From NCBI GenBank assembly GCA_937873165.1, contig CALMVH010000070.1, forward strand, positions 1-8,745: a stretch of DNA of 8,745 bases, read 5' to 3'. Both the position numbers and the translations under genes were made by a program. The notes below the pieces were generated by a model. That model searched no databases, was not told the DNA's origin, and saw nothing but the letters and a program-made list of their open reading frames with translations. Shown piece by piece: positions 1 to 5,797 of the stretch (position 1 is the stretch's first letter; every line of letters starts with the position of its first letter). The DNA comes from an uncultured Rhodospirillales bacterium. Lineage in GTDB: Bacteria > Pseudomonadota > Alphaproteobacteria > CALMVH01.

Positions 1-2047
1 CCGATTGTCAGTCGCGGCTGCGGAAATGGATGCCGATATCGAGGTATTCTCGCATTTCCAGCAGGATAACTCCCAAAGCCTGCACGCCATACAAGCTTTA
101 TCACGGCATCTCGTCGAGGCGGCCGCCGGCAGGACCACCGCAGCGCAATTGATTGAGATACTCGACCGGACCATCCCCCTGTCGGACGATGCAGCCGCCG
201 TCAAGCTGATCGCGCTGGCGGCGGAGCTGCGCAACAACGGGCTGGCGCTGGCGCGTACCCATGTCCGCATCAACGCGACCCAGTTGCACAATGCCATCCG
301 CAAGACGATCGGCCTTGAGACCGCGCCGGACGACGCGCGCTTCCGCCAAGGCTACGTCAACGCTGTGACCGCCCTGACAGAGTCCGTGGAGCCGGTCAGC
401 ATCAATTTCGGCAGCCTGTTGGCCGAACGCACTTCGGCAAAGCGGCTGTTCATGACGGTGGCGCAGATGCTGAAGTACCTGGATGGCTCGACTCCCGTGC
501 GGTTCCTGATCGCGGAATGCGAAACGGCCTTTACGCCGCTGGTGGCGCTCTACTACGCGCGCCTGTTCGGCGTCGCTGATCGCATTGAGATCTGCCCGTT
601 GTTCGAGACCGAAAAGGGGCTCCGAAATGGCAGCCGCGTTGTCGAGCAGCTGATCGGATCGCAGCCTTTCAGGACGTACCTCGAAGGTATCGGCCGCTTG
701 TGCATCCAGACAGGATATTCCGACGCGGGACGCTTCATTGGCCAGCCCGCCGCGGCAGGGTCCATCGAGCGCCTGAAAGAGCGCATCGTGCACAGCCTTA
801 AGCGTCACAACCTGGATATACAGCTGGTGTTCTTCGATACGCACGGCGAATCCGTTGGTCGCGGCGGCCATCCGGGCGGCCTGAAACAACGGCTTGCCTA
901 TCTACAGCCGCCTCATGTCATGCGGCTGATGGCGGACGCCGGCATTCCGTACAAGCAGGAGTCGAGTTTTCAGGGCGGGGACGGCTATGTGTATTTCCTG
1001 AACCGGCCGGGCGCCCTCGCCGTGATCGCCAGCATACTGGAATGGCGCGTGGCGAAACAGGACGAAAGGCCGGATCCCTACTACGCGGAGCGCGATTACG
1101 TTACCGAGTTCCTGACCAGCATCAAGGCGTTCCAGGATGGCCTGATCGCCAATCCCGACTATGGGGTTCTGCTCGGCACATTCGGCACGAACCTGTTATA
1201 TCTCACCGGCAGCCGCGCCACGCGACGCCAGGACCCAAGCGAGACCGCCCGCCCGCAGGTAAGCCAGTTCCGGGCCATTCCCCACAATGCGGTCCTGCAA
1301 CAGCTAGGCATGCTGACGAATACCCTGGGCGGAGCGGGCGCGGCCATCGCCCACGATCCGAACCGGTTTTTCGAGCTTGTCCGCACGTCGCCCCGGTTCC
1401 GCGCGATCATCGACATGGTGCGCCACGCCGACGCGCTCAGCGACGCGGATACGTTGAAAGCCTATGTGGACACGCTGGATCCAGGCCTTTTCCTGCTGCT
1501 GCAAGCCGCGTCCGGCTATACGGAACGGGCAGAATCATTCGGCAGGCTGTCGGAGGTTCTGGAGGATTGGGGCGTGCATAGCGAACAAGCGCGTATCTTC
1601 AGGCACCTGTTCCAGGATTTCATAGTTCTACGGGACTATTTGCAGCAACTGGATGATCTTCAGCCCTACGATGCGGTGGCCGCCCGCACCCGCATGTCAC
1701 TGGCGATGTTGAACACCGTACGGATCGCGCTTGTACATGAAATTTTCCGCCTAGGCACGCTGGTGCCCGAGTTTTCCAGCCGCAACGATGCGGCAAACCG
1801 CCGCCTGTTCATTCAGATCCTGCGACTGGACATTCCGGCAGCCGTTGCCAGCCTGAAAGACATATTCCCGTCGCATCCCGCGGAGTCGGATGCCGGCGAC
1901 TTCGGCGAACCGGCGACCTATCGCACCGATGACCTTCAAGGCTACGAGCACGAGACACTGACCGTGTTCGAGCCGATGCTGGCCCTGTATGAACTCCTGC
2001 GCCGGATCAGCACGGCCGTTGCCTACCGGACGGGTTTCATCGGCTGA
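1..2047 (+). CDS. Divergent phosphoenolpyruvate carboxylase-like protein, 5' partial
   Basis: The frame is open to the left edge, so the TTG at 5 is probably internal. Typical PEP carboxylases have roughly 900 residues; about 680 are visible and the N-terminal TAHPTE histidine motif would lie outside the window. Family landmarks, numbered from the TTG, are PLFET (198-202), GYSD (237-240), VGRGG (284-288), GSRATRR (402-408) and FRAIP (422-426). In the family these form the site that carboxylates PEP with bicarbonate to give oxaloacetate. Several active-site positions differ. The usual FHGRGGTVGRGG loop reads FDTHGESVGRGG (277-288), which replaces the expected His and the first Arg. The lysine expected after GYSD (GYSDSxKD) is Arg at 243. 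The usual NTG carboxyl terminus is replaced by RTGFIG. The fold assignment is good, but carboxylase activity is doubtful. The stop overlaps the next start by one base, suggesting translational coupling. Confidence 0.8.
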   Translation, partial: RLSVAAAEMDADIEVFSHFQQDNSQSLHAIQALSRHLVEAAAGRTTAAQLIEILDRTIPLSDDAAAVKLIALAAELRNNGLALARTHVRINATQLHNAIRKTIGLETAPDDARFRQGYVNAVTALTESVEPVSINFGSLLAERTSAKRLFMTVAQMLKYLDGSTPVRFLIAECETAFTPLVALYYARLFGVADRIEICPLFETEKGLRNGSRVVEQLIGSQPFRTYLEGIGRLCIQTGYSDAGRFIGQPAAAGSIERLKERIVHSLKRHNLDIQLVFFDTHGESVGRGGHPGGLKQRLAYLQPPHVMRLMADAGIPYKQESSFQGGDGYVYFLNRPGALAVIASILEWRVAKQDERPDPYYAERDYVTEFLTSIKAFQDGLIANPDYGVLLGTFGTNLLYLTGSRATRRQDPSETARPQVSQFRAIPHNAVLQQLGMLTNTLGGAGAAIAHDPNRFFELVRTSPRFRAIIDMVRHADALSDADTLKAYVDTLDPGLFLLLQAASGYTERAESFGRLSEVLEDWGVHSEQARIFRHLFQDFIVLRDYLQQLDDLQPYDAVAARTRMSLAMLNTVRIALVHEIFRLGTLVPEFSSRNDAANRRLFIQILRLDIPAAVASLKDIFPSHPAESDAGDFGEPATYRTDDLQGYEHETLTVFEPMLALYELLRRISTAVAYRTGFIG

Positions 2048-2955
2048 TGGCGCAGGCCAGTGACGATTTCCGGCGCGGGATCGGCTACATGCTGTTATCC
2101 ACGCTGGCCAACGCCGCGATGAACGCCATCATGAAATGGTGTTCCAACCTTTACTCCCCCGCCGAGATCGCCTTTTTCCGGCAGGCCTTTGCAATGATCC
2201 CCGTCCTGGGGCTGATCATGGTCAGTGGCGGCCCGGGCTTGATCAAGACGAGTCGTCCGCTGGGGCATCTGCTGCGCAGCATCGTTGGTAACCTGTCTCT
2301 CGCATGCATTGTCGCGGCCTATCGCTACCTGCCGCTTGCCGACGTCACCGCGTATAACTTCACCTCGCCGTTGTTCCTTACGGCTCTATCGGTGCCGCTG
2401 TTACACGAAAAAGTCGGACGCCACCGCTGGGCCGCGGTACTGATCGGGTTTGTGGGGGTGCTGATCATGATGCGTCCAGGATCGGAACTTAACGTCGGCG
2501 CCGGCTTTGCCGTCGCGGCAGCGTTGCTAGCGGCGTTTGCGATGATCACCATCCGGCATCTCAGCCGGTCGGAGCATCCACTTGCTATTGTTTTCTATTT
2601 CACCTTGTTCGGGACATTGTTCGCGGGCTTGGCCGCCGTTCCGCATTTCGTCGCTCCTGCGGACCTCGCAGCCTGGGGGCTGGTCATCCTGATCGGCTGC
2701 CTTGGCGGCACGGCCCAGTACTGCACCACCATGTGCTACCGCTACGCATCGCCTCCTGTCGTGGCGCCCTACAACTACGTGACGCTGGTGTGGACGGTTG
2801 GGCTGCAGTTCACGATCTGGGGCACTCTGCCCGACATGGCCATGATCGCGGGCGCCCTGCTGATCGTCGCCAGCGGACTTTACATCATCTACCGCGAAGC
2901 CCGGCGCAGGTCGTACGTCACCAGCGCGGAAACCCCGCAGCAAGCCTCTGATTAG
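2047..2955 (+). CDS. EamA/DMT-family transporter
   Basis: This is a 302-residue inner-membrane protein of the drug/metabolite transporter superfamily. About ten hydrophobic segments can be read, near residues 11-29, 41-60, 73-91, 97-118, 126-143, 150-168, 179-199, 208-226, 236-257 and 264-283. They form two five-helix EamA repeats, with a basic C-terminal tail (REARRR, 284-289). The first repeat has the usual pattern of a Y-L-P-L-A motif before a helix (94-98) and then L-L-H-E-K (118-122), as in other EamA proteins. Family members export or exchange amino acids, nucleotides or other small metabolites; the substrate cannot be predicted here. The ATG overlaps the TGA of the upstream PEPC-like gene (TGATG), so the two are probably co-translated. 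Confidence 0.88.
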   Translation: MAQASDDFRRGIGYMLLSTLANAAMNAIMKWCSNLYSPAEIAFFRQAFAMIPVLGLIMVSGGPGLIKTSRPLGHLLRSIVGNLSLACIVAAYRYLPLADVTAYNFTSPLFLTALSVPLLHEKVGRHRWAAVLIGFVGVLIMMRPGSELNVGAGFAVAAALLAAFAMITIRHLSRSEHPLAIVFYFTLFGTLFAGLAAVPHFVAPADLAAWGLVILIGCLGGTAQYCTTMCYRYASPPVVAPYNYVTLVWTVGLQFTIWGTLPDMAMIAGALLIVASGLYIIYREARRRSYVTSAETPQQASD

Positions 2956-2958
2956 GTC

Positions 2959-2986
2959 TTGCACCGGCAACCGAACGCGCTAAATT
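2959..2986 (+). promoter_or_regulatory. Weak candidate promoter for fdxA
   Basis: A TTGCAC at 2959-2964 and a TAAATT at 2981-2986 are separated by 16 bases, 27 bases before the ferredoxin ATG. The match is modest and fdxA could also be read through from the transporter gene. Confidence 0.25.
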
Positions 2987-3012
2987 CCGGCTTCCCCTCC
3001 AGGAATCCACCA

Positions 3013-3351
3013 ATGCCGTACGTCGTCACCGAAGCCTGCATCAAGTGCAAATATACCGATTGCGTGGAAGTTTGTCCGGTTGACTGCTTCTATGAAGGTG
3101 AAAATACGCTGGTGATTCACCCGGATGAGTGCATCGACTGCGGCGTGTGCGAGCCGGAATGCCCCATCGAGGCCATCGTGTCGGATAGCGATCCGAAGGC
3201 CGCCAAGACTGCCGAGATGAACCGCGCGTTCGCCAGCTCGTGGCCGAACATCACGCGCAAGAAAGAGGCCTTGCCTGATGCGGCCTCGTGGAAAGACGTC
3301 GCCGGTAAATACCCCGAACATTTCAGCGACAAGCCGGGCGGCGGTTCCTGA
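3013..3351 (+). CDS. fdxA: Seven-iron ferredoxin (3Fe-4S/4Fe-4S), FdxA type
   Basis: This is a 112-residue soluble electron carrier. Cysteines 9, 17 and 50 fit the ligands of a [3Fe-4S] cluster, and 21, 40, 43 and 46 those of a [4Fe-4S] cluster. Cys12 and Cys25 match the non-ligand cysteines of Azotobacter ferredoxin I. Both cluster motifs end in CP (CPVDCF at 21-26, CPIEA at 50-54). The long C-terminal extension is normal for alphaproteobacterial FdxA. The ATG at 3013 is chosen because AGGAA (3001-3005) sits 7 bases upstream and because MPYVV is the family's usual N terminus. The frame is open upstream to a TTG at 2959, but that would add 18 atypical residues. The electron partner is unknown. 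Being next to carD and a stress sigma factor suggests a redox or stress role, which is inference. Confidence 0.93.
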   Translation: MPYVVTEACIKCKYTDCVEVCPVDCFYEGENTLVIHPDECIDCGVCEPECPIEAIVSDSDPKAAKTAEMNRAFASSWPNITRKKEALPDAASWKDVAGKYPEHFSDKPGGGS

Positions 3352-3366
3352 ACCGATTTATCGTTA

Positions 3367-3383
3367 ACAAATCATAGATTTGT
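3367..3383. repeat. 17-bp palindrome overlapping the carD -35 box
   Basis: ACAAATC (3367-3373) and GATTTGT (3377-3383) are perfect 7-bp inverted arms around ATA. The right arm covers the first four bases of the -35 hexamer, a typical repressor position. It is too AT-rich and lacks the T-run needed for a terminator of fdxA. No regulator family is recognised. Confidence 0.5.
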
Positions 3384-3408
3384 CATAATCTTCAAATAGT
3401 GATATAAG
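3380..3408 (+). promoter_or_regulatory. Sigma-70-type promoter for carD
   Basis: TTGTCA (3380-3385, five of six to TTGACA) and TATAAG (3403-3408, five of six to TATAAT) are separated by exactly 17 bases in an AT-rich island. Transcription would start near 3415, giving a leader of about 34 bases before the carD ATG. Confidence 0.65.
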
Positions 3409-3448
3409 CTCGCTTCGCTAGTGACGCGCTTACATCAGAGTGGAGACT

Positions 3449-3949
3449 ATGGTTCAGAAACTGGAATTCGCAGCCGGCGACTACGTGGTTTACCCTGCGC
3501 ACGGCGTGGGATGCATTGAAGGCGTCGAAACGCTGTCCTTTGGCGGATCCGAAGTGCAGCTGTACGCGATTCATTTCGACAAAGAGCGCATGCGTCTGAA
3601 AATACCGGTCATGAAGGCCAAGACCTCCGGCCTCCGCCGCCTCAGCTCCAAGGACCGCTTGAAGTCGGCCATGGAAACATTGCAAGGGCGTAGCCGTGCG
3701 AAGCGCATCATGTGGAGCCGCCGCGCCCAGGAATACGAAACCAAGATCAATTCGGGCGATCCTGTGTCGATTGCCGAGGTGCTGCGCGACCTGCGCCGCC
3801 CCGATGACCAGTCGGAACAGTCCTACAGCGAACGCCAAATCTATCAGTCGGCGCTCGACCGTCTGGCACGCGAAGTTGCCGCTGTGGAGAAGATCGACGA
3901 GAACAAGGCGGCCGAACGCCTGGAAGAAGTGCTGAAAAAGGTCGCCTGA
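3449..3949 (+). CDS. carD: CarD/CdnL-family RNA polymerase-binding transcription regulator
   Basis: This 166-residue protein matches the CdnL branch of the CarD family, which binds the RNA polymerase beta subunit and stabilises open complexes, notably at rRNA promoters. The N-terminal polymerase-interaction domain carries GDYVVYPAHGVG (10-21), then IHFDKERMRLKIPV (41-54) and GLR (61-63). The C-terminal helical DNA-binding part carries W89, SRRAQEYETKI (90-100), IAEVLRDL (108-115) and SERQIYQSALDRLA (127-140). Length is normal for CdnL. The ATG at 3449 is preferred; GGAG at 3442-3445 lies just 3 bases upstream, which is short, and a GTG at 3440 would add three residues. Its promoter is at 3380-3408. 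The next ORF begins 15 bases beyond the stop in the same frame. Confidence 0.93.
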   Translation: MVQKLEFAAGDYVVYPAHGVGCIEGVETLSFGGSEVQLYAIHFDKERMRLKIPVMKAKTSGLRRLSSKDRLKSAMETLQGRSRAKRIMWSRRAQEYETKINSGDPVSIAEVLRDLRRPDDQSEQSYSERQIYQSALDRLAREVAAVEKIDENKAAERLEEVLKKVA

Positions 3950-3964
3950 GTTCTCGTTTCCGCA

Positions 3965-4774
3965 TTGGCAGGCGACGATCGTTTCGCGGAACTGGGATGG
4001 CCTAAGCGGATCTGGGCCATCGCCGCGATCCATGGTGAAATCAACAGGTTGATGCAGATACATGATGCGCTGCTTGAGCGCATCATGCCGGGCGACCGGA
4101 TCCTTTACCTTGGCAACTATGGTGGCGCTGTTGGTGCTACCGCCGACGTCATCGATGAGCTGCTGGCATTCCGGCGGTATCTGCTGGCGCGCCCCGGCTA
4201 CGTTGCGGAAGATCTCGTCTACCTGCGCGGCACCCAGGAGGAAATCTGGCAGAAATTGCTGCAAATCCAGTTCGCCCCCAATCCGCGCGACGTTTATGAC
4301 TGGATGCTGCGCCACGGCATTGCCGGAACATTGGCGAGCTATGGGTCGACGGCCGATGAGGGACGCACGGCCACGCGCGATGGCGCTCCCACCATGACCC
4401 GATGGACCAACCGGCTGCGCACGAATATCCGGCAACGGCCGGGTCACGAAAAGTTCATGACAGTTCTGAGGCGTGCCGCCTTCAGCCAGAGTGGCGACGC
4501 GCATGGCACATTGTTCGTGCACAGCGGGCTGGACCCCGCCCGGCCGATTGGCGCCCAGAAGGATAGTTTCTGGTGGAACCATGCAGGGTTCAATCAACTC
4601 GACGACGTTTACGAGGGCTTTGCCCGCGTTGTTCGAGGCTCCGACCCCGCACGGGGCGGGCTTCACACGGGCAAAGTAGCCGTTACCCTGGACCGCAGCC
4701 ATGCGAATGGCGGATCCCTGGTGATGGGCTGTTTCGCGCCGGGCGGAACAATTCTGGAACTTCTTGAAGTCTAG
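3965..4774 (+). CDS. Degenerate metallophosphoesterase (probable pseudophosphatase)
   Basis: This 269-residue cytoplasmic protein has the layout of the PPP/calcineurin-like phosphatase fold but has lost most metal ligands. The GDIHG motif reads AAIHG (20-24), GDYVDRG reads GNYGGAV (50-56) and GNHE reads GTQE (89-92). The later landmarks LFVHSGLDP (183-191), SFWW (201-204) and LHT in place of GHT (233-235) remain, so His23, His186 and His234 survive. With both metal-binding aspartates and the Asn/His pair gone, hydrolysis is unlikely; a binding or regulatory role is inferred. The frame is intact, so it is not a decaying gene. The start is uncertain. TTG at 3965 is the only ordinary start codon upstream of motif I after carD's stop, it has no clear ribosome site, and it is in the carD frame. 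Coupling to carD translation is likely. Confidence 0.75.
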   Translation: MAGDDRFAELGWPKRIWAIAAIHGEINRLMQIHDALLERIMPGDRILYLGNYGGAVGATADVIDELLAFRRYLLARPGYVAEDLVYLRGTQEEIWQKLLQIQFAPNPRDVYDWMLRHGIAGTLASYGSTADEGRTATRDGAPTMTRWTNRLRTNIRQRPGHEKFMTVLRRAAFSQSGDAHGTLFVHSGLDPARPIGAQKDSFWWNHAGFNQLDDVYEGFARVVRGSDPARGGLHTGKVAVTLDRSHANGGSLVMGCFAPGGTILELLEV

Positions 4775-4781
4775 AAGCGTT
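4756..4781 (+). promoter_or_regulatory. EcfG-type general-stress promoter upstream of rpoH
   Basis: GGAAC (4756-4760) and CGTT (4778-4781) are separated by exactly 17 bases, the form recognised by alphaproteobacterial EcfG/RpoE2 sigma factors. It overlaps the last codons of the pseudophosphatase gene. Transcription would start near 4788, giving a leader of about 60 bases to the rpoH ATG. Control of rpoH2-type genes by RpoE2 is known from Sinorhizobium. Confidence 0.6.
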
Positions 4782-4804
4782 CCAATTCCTTGTATTTCGC
4801 CGGA

Positions 4805-4829
4805 TGACGTTTACGTAATGTAAAGGTCA
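4805..4829. repeat. 25-bp near-palindrome in the rpoH leader
   Basis: Arms TGACgTTTAC (4805-4814) and GTAAAgGTCA (4820-4829) pair at nine of ten positions around a 5-base centre, GTAAT. The only mismatch is G4809 with G4825. It ends 7 bases before the AAGGGG ribosome site at 4837-4842. It would be inside the mRNA leader if the promoter at 4756-4781 is used, so it could be an RNA hairpin or a DNA operator. Confidence 0.5.
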
Positions 4830-4850
4830 CAGCCTCAAGGGGTCAGTACG

Positions 4851-5729
4851 ATGGCATATGTTGACGATCCGAACACGCAGCGCGCAAACCTAACTTTCAT
4901 CAAGTCGTCGATGAGCCAGCCTTTGCTGGAGCGCGACCATGAATTTGCGCTTGCGAAAGCCTGGCGCGACGACCGCTCGGAAGAGGCTTTGCACGAACTG
5001 ATCCGGTCCTACACTCGTCTGGTGATCGCCTTGGCCTCCCGCTTCAGAAATTACGGCCTGCCGATGGGCGACCTGATCCAGGAAGGTAACGTAGGGCTGA
5101 TGCAGGCGGCGGCAAGGTTCGAGCCGGACCGCGAGGTCCGTTTTTCGACCTATGCCTCGTGGTGGATACGCTCGGCCATGCAGGACTATGTCCTGCGCAA
5201 CTGGTCGATCGTGCGTACCGGCACCACGGCGGCCCAGAAGTCGCTGTTCTTCAACCTGCGCCGGCTCAAGGCCAAGATAGAAGGCCGCGACGGTGAGTCG
5301 CTGACCGACATAGGCCGGGACAAGATCGCGACGGAGCTGAACGTCAACAAGAGTGACGTGCTCGACATGGAGCTGCGCCTGTCCGCCGCCGACCAGTCGC
5401 TGAACGCGCCCTTGCGGGAAGAGAGCGAGGGCGAATGGCAGGACCTGCTGCCGGACCAGCATCCGAACCCCGAGGACGTGGTGCAGGTTTTGCGCGATAC
5501 CGAAACCCGGTCGCGCTGGCTGGCGGAAGCGCTGGATGAACTGTCGCCGCGCGAAAAGCGCATCATCGCCGAGCGCCGCCTGCGCGACGAGGCGGTAACG
5601 CTGGAAGAGCTGGGCCGGGAACTGGGCGTTAGCAAGGAACGCGTGCGCCAGCTGGAGCAGCGCGCGATGTTCAAGCTGAAGGCATCGATTGAAAAGAAGG
5701 TCAGCGATCCTGAAGATTTGTTTGCTTAA
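4851..5729 (+). CDS. rpoH: RNA polymerase heat-shock-type sigma factor RpoH (RpoH2-like)
   Basis: This 292-residue sigma factor of the sigma-32 group directs RNA polymerase to stress promoters. Region 2 carries DLIQEGNVGLMQAA (74-87), then RFSTYASWWIR (97-107) and YVLRNWSIVR (113-122). The RpoH-specific box is QKSLFFNLRRLK (129-140). Region 4 carries LDELSPREKRII (228-239) and the helix-turn-helix VTLEELGRELGVSKERVRQL (249-268). The N terminus (FIKSSMSQPLLERDHE) and VRTGTTAAQK resemble the RpoHII/RpoH2 branch, which in Rhodobacter handles singlet-oxygen and oxidative stress, rather than the RpoH1 branch. The ATG at 4851 has AAGGGG at 4837-4842, 8 bases upstream. The leader contains an EcfG-type promoter and a near-palindrome. 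RpoH is very likely; the RpoH2 assignment is less certain. Confidence 0.93.
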   Translation: MAYVDDPNTQRANLTFIKSSMSQPLLERDHEFALAKAWRDDRSEEALHELIRSYTRLVIALASRFRNYGLPMGDLIQEGNVGLMQAAARFEPDREVRFSTYASWWIRSAMQDYVLRNWSIVRTGTTAAQKSLFFNLRRLKAKIEGRDGESLTDIGRDKIATELNVNKSDVLDMELRLSAADQSLNAPLREESEGEWQDLLPDQHPNPEDVVQVLRDTETRSRWLAEALDELSPREKRIIAERRLRDEAVTLEELGRELGVSKERVRQLEQRAMFKLKASIEKKVSDPEDLFA

Positions 5730-5797
5730 GCTAAAAATTGCCGTGCTCGCCGGGTTTTGCTAAGTTTATCTGCGGATAGTCTACAGGATAGCGGGAT

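Noticed and set aside
101..889. A 262-codon minus-strand open frame inside the PEPC-like gene
   Set aside because: It is a high-GC antisense shadow of a recognised coding region and has no domain-like sequence.
2959..3012. A longer N terminus for the ferredoxin starting at TTG 2959
   Set aside because: The ATG at 3013 has the ribosome site and gives the family's normal N terminus; the extra 18 residues look non-coding.
3392..4702. A 436-codon open frame on the minus strand opposite carD and the pseudophosphatase
   Set aside because: It has no recognisable motif, its composition is that of a reverse-complement shadow, and it overlaps two well-supported genes completely.
4763..4787. A sigma-32-like promoter (CTTGAA at 4763-4768, then CCAATT 13 bases on) suggesting rpoH autoregulation
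   Set aside because: The -10 part is a poor match to CCCATNT, and the overlapping GGAAC-N17-CGTT is a much better fit.
5729..5764. A rho-independent terminator after rpoH
   Set aside because: Only short, interrupted pairing is present (AGC/GCT and AAAA/TTTT with a three-base inner stem) and the T-run is only four bases.
5757..5790. A sigma-70 promoter before the decayed IMPase gene (TTGCTA at 5757-5762)
   Set aside because: No acceptable -10 hexamer lies at 16-18 bases; the nearest candidate, GATAGT, is only 12 bases away.
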